Source of the DNA: Aureobasidium sp. EXF-3400
Lineage: Eukaryota > Ascomycota > Dothideomycetes > Dothideales > Saccotheciaceae
Assembly (NCBI GenBank): GCA_024195585.1
Contig: SWBL01000196.1
Span: forward strand, 30,224-94,223
Direction: 5' to 3'
Length of the DNA stretch: 64,000 bases
A model generated the notes under the pieces. It was not told the DNA's origin and did not search any database. It worked only from the letters and a program-made list of their open reading frames with translations. Positions within the stretch are counted from its first letter, which is position 1. Each line of letters starts with the position of its first letter. Position numbers and translations under genes: made by a program. Below are positions 45,801 through 55,041 of this stretch, one piece after another.

Positions 45801-46798
45801 AAGTAAGGAACGGAACATATAGCCAGCTGGACTTCTTCATCGTCCTTCCCGCTCTTCTTTTCTCTGCACAGAGTGCTGGACAAATCTTCAGTTTGTCACC
45901 AGAAATGTCACGAGCTGGAGTCGCTGCTCGAAACGTCTTTGGGCTGCACGACCAGAAGCCGACCATTGTGGATGTTGACGCCAAGCAGCCCGGACTACGA
46001 CCAAGTTCGACTCTTTCCATCCCAACTCTGGAAGACAAGGCAGATCCTTCGTCTGGAGGCTGGATCGAGTTCAAAGACGTCAGTCTATGCTATCCATCTA
46101 AACCTCAGCATCCGGCACTACAGAACGTCAACATCTCCATTAAACCAGGAGAGTTCATTGCACTTGTCGGCCCTAGCGGAGCAGGCAAGTCCACTATTCT
46201 CTCCCTTCTACAGCGCTTTTATGATCCCACAGCTGGCAGTGTGCAGCTAGACGGGCAGGACATCCGCGAGGTTGCTGTATCACAACACAGAGGTCGGTTG
46301 GGGCTGGTACCCCAAGAGCCAGATCTCTTCCCTGGTTCCATTTCCTACAACATCGGCTTGGGCGCAGCACCGGGTCAGACTGTGACGCGGACGGACATTG
46401 AAGAAATCTGCGCAAAGTGTGGTATTCACGAGTTCATCATGAGTCTACCAGAAGGCTACAGCACAGAGTGTGGCACCAACGGTTCGAAACTTTCCGGTGG
46501 TCAGAAACAACGCATTGCCGTAGCCAGAGCATTGGTCAGGTCACCGGAAGTGCTTCTTCTGGACGAGTATACCTCCGCACTGGACGCGCATTCCGAGCAA
46601 CAGATCAAAGAAGCCGTTGATGGAGCTAGTGTGGGTAGAACTACGATTGTGGTTGCACATCGATTGTCGACGGTGCAAAACGCAGACAGAATCTTTGTGT
46701 TTGACAATGGACGTGTAGTGGAGGTTGGAAGTCACGCTGAGCTTGTCGCTCAAGGAGGTCTGTATGCAGGTATGGTCCTGGCGCAGACACTCACATAA
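42890..46798 (+). CDS. Full-length ABCB (MDR-type) transporter of the siderophore cluster
   Basis: A single exon of 1,302 aa with a TMD-NBD-TMD-NBD layout, as in P-glycoprotein-type exporters. NBD1 has Walker A GTSGCGKST near 440, signature LSGGQNQRI near 549 and Walker B LLLLDEPTAAL near 570. NBD2 has Walker A GPSGAGKST near 1093, signature LSGGQKQRI near 1202 and Walker B VLLLDEYTSAL near 1222. The H-loops (VMVAHRLST, IVVAHRLST) are present, so both ATP sites look competent, although NBD2 has DEY where DEP is usual. A charged Ser/Glu linker (about 655-705) joins the halves. It shares a promoter with the NRPS, as in other ferrichrome-type clusters with an ABC transporter, so it probably moves the siderophore or a precursor across the plasma or vacuolar membrane. 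Direction and cargo are inference. The Met at residue 21 is an alternative start. Confidence 0.92.
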   Translation: MSPADGGRTVSSDYGHPRPSMANIEADRNFETTTLNSAQPRSWHTEFVFVSRKLIQQILGKNPFKSSYLDLFKLVSDAKSKATLWAGILLAIAAGTPLPIIGYIFGQIITSFPPPEDVLRERLYQLVGVACGYFLVTTGYAIAWGLTGEKISRRFRETLVERLLGLEQAYFDIKDPDITNLLTEKIEAIQIGTSEKVGIFIQSISYFVAAFVVGFILNAKLTGILFAAVIPLMALIVTVGSSRIAKYTKAATEYTEAAGRIAESAIHAVKVVQAFGMAENLSKEHYRLLKLSARYAIRKSVSAALMLGLVYFTAYSANALAFWEGSRLAAETGSDNAGTVYAVVFLIIDASFVVGQFGPFLGSFATAAAAGESIFEILNHPQSDINVYSETGQEATEDDMKADLVFRNVTFVYPARTSARALDEMSLTLKAGQMNAIVGTSGCGKSTLVSLLLRLYDISSGQLTIGDHDIKDFNVRSLRKYTALVDQDSVLFSGSVLENISYGLGEHSLSEEVVLKRCTEAAKAANLDFVDFLPQGIHTRVGNGGYTSLSGGQNQRICLARALVKKPSLLLLDEPTAALDANSEGLIMEAVKSVAATGTTVVMVAHRLSTVSDSPNIVLMGAGKVIEQGNHDELMQLGGAYNNLIQAQQLNDSDESSAEVSPASTSQVTPQKESKSEDSPTSSDSETVTPDAKKEDKPVKKAGFWKLLLRCLRLAKSDSPIIALGLAASIVSGGIILGEAIVFGNLISVLNDLESPDFRSRADFFSLMFFILALIALFSYAGNGCCFGIVSSHFVAKIQHISLASILRQDMQWFSGQSVPSLMSSLNSDAGQLACLSGVAIGTIFTVCVSITGGIILAHVVAWKIAVVLLAAVPVMIMAGYVRLRVLALAESRHRSAYNDAASIASEACRGIRTIASLGRERGVSREFNAAVKDPYDKGIRFTLITNTLLALSFSITYFVYALAYWWGARQVRNGTYSQLDFFIVLPALLFSAQSAGQIFSLSPEMSRAGVAARNVFGLHDQKPTIVDVDAKQPGLRPSSTLSIPTLEDKADPSSGGWIEFKDVSLCYPSKPQHPALQNVNISIKPGEFIALVGPSGAGKSTILSLLQRFYDPTAGSVQLDGQDIREVAVSQHRGRLGLVPQEPDLFPGSISYNIGLGAAPGQTVTRTDIEEICAKCGIHEFIMSLPEGYSTECGTNGSKLSGGQKQRIAVARALVRSPEVLLLDEYTSALDAHSEQQIKEAVDGASVGRTTIVVAHRLSTVQNADRIFVFDNGRVVEVGSHAELVAQGGLYAGMVLAQTLT

Positions 46799-48183
46799 GT
46801 TCAGTGGTGTCATTGCATTGTTCTTGTTATATCTTTCTATGCTACTTTTTGTATGCTTGGAACATGGATTAAATTAGCGAGGGAGTTTTTGGGGAAGAAT
46901 CAAAAGTTGCTTTAGAGTATGTCAATATCACGAAGAATGAATCCATAATCTGTATGCCACCAGCACGACTCGATGTAACATGTGTAACTGAGGCATCAGC
47001 TGAGGACATTGCCCGTCGCGAGGGCTACGAACCTCCTTGACCGTTTGCTCACACAGACCTGTACGGGTGAAGGGAGACTTGACACAATCGCTCTGATCCC
47101 AACAGAAACAGCAGATCAGCGAGTTCTGCCCGCGATATTGGCGTGGTGTCACCGTGGTGTGGTGGTGGGACATTCGATGCGAGATGGGTCTCCTCGGTCA
47201 CAGTCTGTGCACGTGTGGAAGCGGATCTGATAACTTTACTTCGGGCGCCACCGGTTCGTGCTGAGACGAGGACAGGCCCGACAGGGGGCGGGCTCCGATG
47301 ACGGCTTGTCTCGATGTGTTTATGACGAGGATTGATCTGTAGAGTGTTGCTCGAAGATCGAAAGGTACTGCTTATGTGACTTGTTTGGCTAAGAGACTGC
47401 AGTGTACGAAGTGACTAGATACAGATATCAACAGCCTTACTTTTCAAGCTGCCGAGGCAGGTCAAGAAGCTATCGTGACAACGCACAACTTTTTCTCGTT
47501 AACGACGTGGCCGGACTCGGGATCGCTTGACGCCCTGCAGCTGCAAAAGGCCCGTGGTTTGAGCGGTGGTGGTGCCCCACTGTCGTGCCCGTAGCTCGCG
47601 AATTGATCCTTGATCAGTGTGGATGATCTGATTAGACTAGTTTTCATCAGATTAGATGCAGAGTTTTTCGTGTAGCGGTTCCCACTTGGACGTTTGCCAA
47701 GGCACCACGCGGCGACCATGATGGTCTTTGGTCTCGAAAAGCTTCAAGCACTGACGGCACAAAAAAGCCAACATGACATGACCCTGCCTTGCCCTGCTCG
47801 ACCGAGCTTGCGACGAGGCAGAAAATAAGACGGTAGACATATCCAATCGACTGCTGCCAGCGACACACTCTTCTTCCGCTCGTGATCTTCTGTCTCTCCT
47901 CTTCCCTGTGTCCGTTGCAACATCTTGTCGTCATACAACAGTTTGAAGGTTGGAGATTCGCGTCCAAACCTTATTGTACGAGTAACGAACACGATTTGAC
48001 ATTCTACGTAAGTCCCTCATTCACAAGCCAGAAACACGATTTGTATTGTGTCAAATCGCGAAGAAGGCAACTCAGTCCAAGGCATATCGTTTATGCACAC
48101 CCAAGCAATCAATCGACGCGAGACGAGAAGCACTCTACACCCAGACTGACACGAGCTGAACAAAGACAACGAACGACTCTACA
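46799..48183. other. Intergenic, promoter of sidA
   Basis: 1.4 kb between the ABC gene and sidA. It contains the GATA site at 47225-47233 and two near-matches, ATCTGATTA and ATCAGATTA, around 47626-47655. Frames on both strands lack domains. Confidence 0.5.
47225..47233 (+). promoter_or_regulatory. Candidate SreA GATA site upstream of sidA
   Basis: ATCTGATAA is an exact match to ATCWGATAA, 951 nt before the sidA ATG and 427 nt after the ABC stop. Ornithine monooxygenase genes are repressed by SreA-type GATA factors when iron is sufficient, so a role here is reasonable but unproven. Confidence 0.5.
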
Positions 48184-49698
48184 ATGGCACCTCACGCCGA
48201 TACACCCGAAATGGCACTCGAGAGGGTACCAGAACGCAATGGTTCGAAATACCAGACACACCTCCAATCGACACCACAGAACGACGTACACGACGTAGTC
48301 TGCGTAGGCTTCGGTCCTGCCTCACTGGCAATCGCAGTAGCCCTCCACGATTCGACCAAGCAGACTGGCAAGCAGCAACCACAACTCAAGACACAACCCA
48401 AGGTGGCCTTCCTCGAGAGACAGGATCACTTCGCATGGCACGCAGGCATGCAGATCCCCGGCGCAAAGATGCAGATCTCGTTCATCAAGGACATGGCCAC
48501 AATGCGCAACCCTCGCAGCGAGTTCACCTTCCTCAATTACCTGCACGAGAACGACCGTCTGGTGCAGTTCACCAACCTCAGCACTTTCCTGCCCCGCCGT
48601 ATCGAATTTGAAGATTACCTACGCTGGTGCGCTGGCTGGTTCCAGAACTTGGTTTCGTACGGACAAGAGGTGGTCGATATCTCGCCTGACACCCAGGCCA
48701 ACAGCGCAGAGGGTGTGACGATATGGAACATCACATCTCGCAACATTCGCACAAACGAGCTCAGCCATCGTCGTACGAAACGCGTCGTTGTCGCTGTGGG
48801 AGGTCACCCCAGGATTCCTGAGGCCTTCCCCCAGAAGCACCCTCGTGTCATCCACTCGTCCCAATACTGGACTCTCTCTTCCCGCATCTTCCTCGACCGT
48901 AACGCTCCTCTCAAGATCGCCGTCATTGGCTCCGGTCAATCTGCTGCCGAAATCTTCATGAACCTGCCCAGCCAGTTCCCCAACTCCAAGGGCTACCTCT
49001 TGATCAGAGGTGCCGCTCTAAGGCCATCAGACGACTCGCCTTTCGTCAACGAGGTCTTTGATCCCGAACGCACCGGCGACACCTTCAACCAAGACCCTGC
49101 CATCCGCGCCGCAGCCATCAAGATGGACAAGGCCACCAACTACGGTGTCGTTCGTCTCGAGCTGCTGGAACACATGTACGATACCCTCTACACTCAACGC
49201 CTTGTCCATGGCGACGACGACGCAAACTGGCCCCAACGCCTGCTCAACCACCGCGAAGTCGAGGATGTGACAGAATTGCCCAATGACCGTGTGCGTCTCC
49301 ACATCAGAAACGACACTGCAAAGTTCAGAACCTGCAAGGCCTCTACAAACGAGTCTTTGGATGTAGATTTGGTCATGATTGCCAGTGGTTACAGAAGAGA
49401 TCATCATGAGCAGTTGCTGCAAAACGTTAGACCCATGATGCCTGGTGGTGATAAGCCTGGTCAGAAGTGGACTGTCAACCGCGAGTACAAGGTTCAGTTT
49501 GAGCAGGGTGCTGTGGCCAAGGACTCTGGTGTTTGGTTGCAGGGCTGTAATGAGGGTACCCACGGTGTAAGTTTTGCTTCTACCTTTTGGTTGTTTTGTT
49601 CTTACTGACGATTTGCTTTACAGTTGAGTGATTCTCTGCTCTCCGTTCTCGCTATCCGTGGCGGTGAGATGGTTCAGTCCATGTTTGGCAACCAGTAG
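48184..49698 (+). CDS. sidA: L-ornithine N5-monooxygenase (SidA)
   Basis: Exons 48184-49566 and 49624-49698 (phase 0, 57-nt intron, GTAAGT donor, TTTACAG acceptor) give 485 aa. It hydroxylates the side-chain amine of L-ornithine with FAD, NADPH and O2, the committed first step of hydroxamate siderophore synthesis. Motifs are the FAD-binding VCVGFGPASLAIAVAL near 39-54, the family block QISFIKDMATMRNPRSEFTF near 98-117, the NADPH-binding IAVIGSGQSAAEIF near 247-260, and IASGYRRD near 397. The spliced C terminus NEGTHGLSDSLLSVLAIRGG restores the conserved ending; without splicing the protein would stop early. Family length is about 500 aa. Clustering with a ferrichrome NRPS explains its product's use. 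A GATA site upstream suggests iron repression. Confidence 0.97.
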
Positions 49699-50080
49699 AG
49701 CCTCGCCGTCTTGATATGATACCCCAGCCTCCTCGATATCCTTCTTTCCTTCACGAAGGAAGAAAATTACATGCGGTAAAAAGAAGAAAATATTAAACAA
49801 AAACACAAAAACAATCTGTAAAGTAGCGATGGCGTTTTGTTTATCATGTACAAAAGGCTTTTTGGCTATGAAGATTCTTCACTTCAATTAGATGCATATA
49901 CAACTTCATTTGCGTTATCACCTTCACTCACTTTGAGTCCACCCCTTCTACCTCCAACGTCTCTTTCTGTTTATGCAACACTTTGCCCCAAGCACGACTT
50001 GCATCAAGACACACTACACCATTACACACAAACCTGAAGTCCTTCAACGCAAACAAGCAACTCTCCAACAACTCCACAAC
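49699..50080. other. sidA 3' flank and promoter of the first array gene
   Basis: The right half (from about 49885) is similar to the sequence upstream of the second array gene (from about 50415): both have a gatgcatata TATA-like motif, a ttcactt/ttcact stretch and a CACGACTTG...CAAGACA segment, so the promoter was duplicated with the gene. Confidence 0.55.
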
Positions 50081-50380
50081 ATGACCACTGACAACAACAT
50101 TCTGGGCCTCCGCGCTCAAATTACTGGTAAGAATACAATATTCCGATAGACAACACAAGCTAACGCAAGAACAGCAAACATCAGTGCCCAGGGCATGAAC
50201 TCCACCGTTGACATCGCCACCGTCATGGTCGGTAGCAAGTGGCAGGCGATTGTCGTCGAAGATTCGAAGGCCATTTATGTTACTGAAGGGTTATTCGACA
50301 CTGTAGAAACCGCCTTGAAGGCCTTGCTCGAAGACCTCAGCACCAAGCTGTTCCAGAAGCTTGACCATCAGCTCTGGTGA
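50081..50380 (+). CDS. Array paralogue 1, small uncharacterised protein
   Basis: Exons 50081-50126 and 50175-50380 (phase 1, 48-nt intron with GTAAGA donor, GCTAAC branch and AACAG acceptor) give 83 aa. Exon 1 codes for MTTDNNILGLRAQIT, identical in protein to paralogue 2. Exon 2 begins ANISAQGM and holds the family core, WQAIVVEDSKAIYVTEG, followed by a helix DTVETALKALLEDLSTKL. No signal peptide, membrane segment or Cys pattern is seen. The next-best acceptor (50169) gives an early stop. The shared intron phase and position with seven neighbours is the main reason to call this a gene. The function is unknown. Confidence 0.75.
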
Positions 50381-50425
50381 AGAAACCTTGTGCTCTCTGA
50401 AGATCTTTCGGTTCTCTTAGATGCA

Positions 50426-50432
50426 TATAAAA
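50426..50432 (+). promoter_or_regulatory. TATA box of array paralogue 2
   Basis: TATAAAA within gatgcatataaaat, 172 nt before the ATG; the same gatgcatata context precedes paralogue 1. Confidence 0.45.
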
Positions 50433-50597
50433 TTTCGTTTGGTCACCTTCACTGGCCTTCAGTCCACTTCAGCTTCATTATTTCTTTCTCGACACGCAAG
50501 ACTCTTCCTGCTCCCAACACGACTTGACACAAGACAGCTACACCGAACACAATCAACAACTCAAATTGCTCCAACCAAAACACCACCATCTCAAAAC

Positions 50598-50895
50598 ATG
50601 ACCACTGACAACAACATCCTGGGCCTCCGCGCTCAGATTACCGGTAAGGACACAGCACTTGGAATGGACATACAAGCCCGCTGATGCATTAAAAGCGAAC
50701 ATGAACGCCTTGGGTCTGAGCCCTGCCGAACTCATCACCATCGTCAACGAGGACAAGTGGAAGGCTATCATCGTTCGGGACTCGGTGGTCATATATCGCG
50801 TCATACCCTGGTTTGACACCAAAGAGGGGGCTTTCGAACACTTGCTCGAAGATATCAGCTATAATCTGTACCTCAAGTTCCAGACACAGGTCTAG
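50598..50895 (+). CDS. Array paralogue 2, small uncharacterised protein
   Basis: Exons 50598-50643 and 50696-50895 (phase 1, 52-nt intron, GTAAGG donor, CTGAT branch, AAAAG acceptor) give 81 aa. The 46-nt first exon differs from that of paralogue 1 at three positions, all silent. Exon 2 starts ANMNALG, parallel to ANISAQG in paralogue 1, then has WKAIIVRDSVVIYRVIPW and a helix with HLLEDISYNLYLKF. The start codons of paralogues 1 and 2 are 517 nt apart, a local tandem duplication. Exon 2 has diverged far more than exon 1. The function is unknown. Confidence 0.75.
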
Positions 50896-51136
50896 TGAAG
50901 GAACATCAGACCTCCAAAATGCGTCAATTGCCATTATGGTGAAAGTGAAGGACAAACCAGGGGATCGAGATACAGCGGATGAGTCTCGCGGACTTGAAAT
51001 CATAATAATTGACTCGTACTCATTTTGTTATCAACCGCTTTACTTTCCACTCTTCAAAATCATCCTTTTCAGTCTAAACACAGCCACTATCAAAGATCGT
51101 CTACATCATTACGCACACTCTTACCAAACACACACA

Positions 51137-51715
51137 ATGAATCTGTCTACCCAACTGGCCTTTCGGCCCCGACACTCCAATGCCCCCACCTCCTCCACCG
51201 CCATGAACACCAGTCTAGCACCACCATACCAGCTACCAAATTCATCCGAAGCCAGCGCAGAAGACCTCCTTGACGACCTCCGCGGCCAAATCTTCGGTAT
51301 CTGCACCTCTGCCTCACCCCTAGAGTTTCGCCCCTAGAGCCACTCTTCATCCTTGATGCCTTCACAGCCAAGCTAACACCTTCACTCAGTTCAACTCTCA
51401 GTCATGGGGGTATGGGCACCATCGATCCATACAGATTGCGTCGTCGAATTCTACTATACCTGCGTCCTTGACGGCAATGGAAAGCTCGCGTATTCAAGTC
51501 TGGCGCAAAACAGTGCTGAGGAGAGTTTGAGGTCTGTGTTGGAGCTTGTGAGAGGGGATGCGGAGACTATGAGGGGTGAGAGGGAAGTGAGTGGGGAAGA
51601 CATGGATGATGAGACAGAAGATGATGATGATGAAAACGAGGGAAAGGAAGAAGACGATGATTACGAAGAGAACGAGAACGACGACTACGTGGATGCTGAG
51701 ATGGATATGGATTGA
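51137..51715 (+). CDS. Array paralogue 3, diverged, acidic tail
   Basis: Exons 51137-51296 and 51390-51715 (phase 1, 93-nt intron with GTATCT donor, GCTAAC branch and CACTCAG acceptor; a second AG 12 nt on is also in frame) give 161 aa. Exon 1 is longer than in the sister genes (a Ser/Pro-rich N terminus) but ends in DLLDDLRGQIFG, the family's exon-1 signature. Exon 2 keeps the strand-then-helix layout (VEFYYTCVLDGNGKLAYSSL, then EESLRSVLELVRG), but the core Trp is replaced by Tyr. It adds a tail of about 40 residues that is almost entirely Asp, Glu and Asn. The weak donor and long intron make this the least certain member. Confidence 0.55.
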
Positions 51716-51967
51716 ACTTGATGGTATTTCTGGTTCCCGCAGGACGAAAAGGAGAGCTACTATTACGATCCGAAACCGATGAGTGCTCAATTGCAATGCT
51801 CATTGACCAAAGCTTTGCTCCTCCAATTCCATTCCACTGAGTACGGGCACAAGACTGCGAGATTGTTTGTTGCTGTGACTGCTGAGCTTGTTGTTGGGCT
51901 TGATGTAGGCTATACAAAAGTGAGTGTAAGCCTCTAGACATGATCCAATCGATAAAAACGTACCAGA

Positions 51968-52410
51968 TCAGATGTACTCGACACCGCCCTTAACGAGGGA
52001 TGCGGTTGCCTTAGTCTCCTTCTTCCACTCCTCCAGCTCAACCTTCATCTTGGCCGAAGTCAAGCGCAACAGCTTGCGCATAGCAGCAACCACGGTCTCA
52101 GTGCCTTCAGTAGTGGCGAAGATGACGTGGTTACGATCGTTCCAGACAGCGGCTTTCCAGGTGCCTTCAGTCTTGTCACTAGCATCCTTGTTCTTCTCGA
52201 AGGCGGAAGTGATGAAGAAGCTTTCCATGCTGCCGGATCTGATGATTTGAAGGTTGGCTGTATACATTTAGTTCTGGGTTCACTGTCTTGAGTATGGGAT
52301 GGGTGCGTACAGATGATCTGGTTCTGGATAGCAGTCATGTTGAACTCAGCGTCAGGGTCGATGAACTTCTTGACGTTAGAGGCCATGGTGTTGTTGGTGG
52401 TAGGGGCCAT
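51968..52410 (-). CDS. Array paralogue 4, small uncharacterised protein
   Basis: Exons complement(52311-52410) and complement(51968-52257) (phase 1, 53-nt intron, GTACGC donor, TATACAG acceptor) give 129 aa. Exon 1 ends FNMTAIQNQII, the counterpart of LRAQITG. Exon 2 reads SNLQIIRSG, then the core TWKAAVWNDRNHVIFATTEG and helix VVAAMRKLLRLTSAKMKVEL, and ends KGGVEYI. It and paralogue 5 are the only members on the minus strand, share an AAVW core, and are longer at the C terminus (EEWKKETK/EEWEGLNK), so they form a sub-group. MASNV at 52386 is an alternative start. The function is unknown. Confidence 0.75.
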
Positions 52411-52623
52411 GGTATCGTGGTGATGAGGCGATGTGGTGTTGTGGTTGTGGTTTTGGTTGTTGTGTTATGTTCTTGACCGCGTAGGTATGTTTTGAAGAGA
52501 GTGTGTGATTTTATGCTTGGAGGACGGAATTTTCGAGCATTGACGTGGTGAAGGAAAAGGGGTCTGTGATAAGTGAACCGCGAACTGAAAGTGAGCAAGT
52601 GAATGTTCAAGTCTCGAGCGGTA

Positions 52624-53148
52624 TTCTACACAGGATCAGTTAGTGAGTCTCCCAAATTCGACTTATTCAACGCGGACTTACAGAACGAGATGTACTCGGT
52701 ACCATTGATAGTGGTTCTTGCGAACTGCTTGTTTAAGCCCTCCCACTCCTCCTCCATGGCAACGATACCAGCAGAAGTCATCCTCAACAGACCACGCATA
52801 GCTGCAACCACATCTACGCCACCTCTATGACGAAAGACGACTCTGTTCCTGTCATCCCAAACAGCCGCAGACCAAGTCCCATTGATTGTTTGGAGCGTAG
52901 TACCATGTTCCTTGAAGCCAGAGGTGATGGTAGGGTTCTCAATTTCGGGCTTGAGAATGCGAAGGTTGTCTATAAATCATCAGCTCTGTTGACCCTTGTC
53001 TCCAAAGACTGTGTGAGTGCGTACACAAGATCTGGTTGTGGATAGCCAGGATATCCACTTCCTTGAGATAGGTGATCATGGTGTGGTGTGAAGAAGGCTC
53101 GGGGAGGCTATCACTGATGCTGTCACTAGTCTCTGTTGGCGAGGACAT
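52624..53148 (-). CDS. Array paralogue 5, stop codon split by a second intron
   Basis: Exons complement(53025-53148), complement(52682-52969) and complement(52624-52625) give 137 aa. The first intron (55 nt, GTACGC donor, TTATAG acceptor) is at the family position in phase 1. A second canonical intron (56 nt, GTAAGT donor, ACTAAC branch, TGTGTAG acceptor) starts right after the family's C-terminal GTEYISF and leaves T, which with AA of the next exon makes TAA. If it is not spliced, the frame runs on about 17 codons and stops at 52626. The core is TWSAAVWDDRNRVVFRHRG, then VVAAMRGLLRMTSAGIVAM. Exon 1 codes a Ser-rich N terminus, then VDILAIHNQIL. Confidence 0.7.
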
Positions 53149-53857
53149 AGTTTTTGAGATCCCAAATCAGGGAAGGAAAGAGTCGAAGCTTTCTGAGGAA
53201 AGTGTTTGAAGTGGATGCTCAAACCTTGAGGCGGTTTGTATATTTCTGAAGATTTCTGTCATCTTCTGGCCTGATCGAACTTGATAAAGAATCTGAATGG
53301 AGACGGATGGATATGAAGCTACGTATACTGCTTTACAACTGCATCATCTTCCTGTTACTACACAGTTTGATAGAAATCTCTGTGCAATCCCATATATTCT
53401 GGATTATATGGTATAGCTTCATCAAACTAGCACGTCTGCCGTGCCTGAACTCCTCCCATTGAATGCCTGTAGCACATCGATAAAGAAATCTGTCTACAAT
53501 GCAAACATTTGCGAATTTTCATGAGTTTGGTGCACTTGGAATTTGCTGGAAAGCAAACAGGAAATCAGATCAGTGCTTCAGCTCTTAGGACTCAGACTCT
53601 TTGAGTGCATTGTAGACGTCTCAATTCTCGATCAAAGGCTCATGAAAGAAGTTTCATCTGTCTTTAAAGCCAGGCGGACGTGAGCATGATGATCGATACG
53701 ACAATGATACTCTCACTCCATTACCTCTCATCCCTTCTTTGCAGGTCTAAAGCAAACTTCAGACTCTCAACGTCAATGTCTATATCATTCAGCCATCAGC
53801 CTGAGCATTTACCGCTGACTAGTGTCAACATTCAAAACACACCGGTCAAGCATCAAA
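53149..53857. other. Intergenic inside the array
   Basis: AT-rich sequence separating the divergent paralogues 5 and 6. Its right end (about 53750-53800) resembles the promoter of paralogue 7, with actctcaacgtcaatgtcta against actttcagcatcaatatcta. I found no further array member. Confidence 0.45.
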
Positions 53858-54353
53858 ATGATATCTGGTCAAGCCAAAGAGCCCACCTGCAATGAGCTTC
53901 GTACCCAAATCCTAGGTAACTATTCAAGAGCATAAAAGCTGAACCCCACTGACTCAACCAGAAAATTTTCGCCTTCTCGGAACTAAAGACCAAGATGCGA
54001 TTCTCACCACTGCCTGCAACCCTCAAGGCTGGACCGCCATCGTTTTCAGCGACATTGGCCATCCCATCTGCTCTACCTATGGAGACGACTCAACCATGTT
54101 GGCCGCTCTGCGGAACATGCTCAAACATAGTTCTATACATGTCAATGGCTACTTAGAGAAATATGTGGCAGAAAACAATCCACGAGAGACAAAGACCTTG
54201 GCTGGTGTCGACTACAGTCAGTCATACCCGATGGATCAATCTGCAGAATATGCTGATCAAGTTCACAGTTCTTTAAAGTGGTATATCGTGCCACAAACAA
54301 TTATGGTGCTGCGAAAACGACTGTTGTTGACGAGATGGATATCAGACATTTGA
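53858..54353 (+). CDS. Array paralogue 6, small uncharacterised protein
   Basis: Exons 53858-53915 and 53962-54353 (phase 1, 46-nt intron, GTAACT donor, CTGAC branch, AACCAG acceptor) give 149 aa. Exon 1 ends CNELRTQILG. Exon 2 starts ENFRLLGTKDQDAILTTA, then the core GWTAIVFSDIGHPICSTYG and helix TMLAALRNMLKHSSIHV, then LAGVDYSQS, as in paralogue 7 (EAGVDYEQS, where the protein ends). The remaining 47 residues after that point have no counterpart in the sister genes and may be read-through after loss of the ancestral stop or an unrecognised intron. Confidence 0.7.
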
Positions 54354-54659
54354 GGTCATAAAAGATTGAGAGAATGCCAGAATGAGAACGACAAGCGGAG
54401 CATAAGTCACAATCAGAGGCTTGTAGAGGAATCAACGTTGAATTTGAAAATTGATTGGGTGTGATCATGGTGGTTGATAGTAATGAACTCAATTAGGTTA
54501 TTACTCACTCCATTGTTCGCGCTTTCCTCTTCCACATGACAAGCGAATCCCAAACTTTCAGCATCAATATCTATATAAACTCACCCTTTTGCAGAACTTT
54601 TCTATCCTCCACACCAAACCCACACCATATTCAAACAATAACCCCCAAGCCTAAGAACC
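54354..54659. other. Intergenic with promoter of paralogue 7
   Basis: Contains TATATAAA at 54572-54579, 81 nt before the ATG, in a context similar to that upstream of paralogue 6. Nothing else is seen. Confidence 0.45.
54572..54579 (+). promoter_or_regulatory. TATA box of array paralogue 7
   Basis: TATATAAA within atctatataaactc; the matching place before paralogue 6 reads gtctatatcattc. Confidence 0.5.
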
Positions 54660-55041
54660 ATGTCCGAACAACTCGAAGAAACCGCCATCCTAGGCCTCCG
54701 CACTCAAATCCTTGGTAAGTATCCGACTATATCGAAGACGAACATCACTAACATCCTTCTGTCTTCAGCCAGACAACTTCCGCCACATCAATCACGGCAC
54801 CAACGAACCTGTCCTCGCAACTGCCTACCAGTCTGAGGGCTGGATTGCGATCATCTTCGATAAGACTGGCTTTCCCATGTACTCCAGTCGTGGAGGCGAC
54901 GACACTGCGGTAGATGCTTTGCGCAACTTGCTCAAGTATCTTTCAGAGAAGATCGGTGACTACTTCGTCGTTGAGTACCTGGAAAATGTTGGAAGTCATG
55001 ATGATAAAACCGAGGCCGGGGTTGACTACGAGCAAAGTTAG
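54660..55041 (+). CDS. Array paralogue 7, small uncharacterised protein
   Basis: Exons 54660-54714 and 54773-55041 (phase 1, 58-nt intron, GTAAGT donor, ACTAAC branch; acceptor CCAG, since the AG four bases earlier leads to an early stop) give 107 aa. Exon 1 is MSEQLEETAILGLRTQIL. Exon 2 starts DNFRHINHG, then EPVLATAYQ, the core GWIAIIFDKTGFPMYSSRG, and helix DTAVDALRNLLKYLSEKI, ending EAGVDYEQS. This member and paralogue 8 show the family pattern most cleanly: three or four short strands followed by one amphipathic helix. No targeting signal is seen. The function is unknown. Confidence 0.8.
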
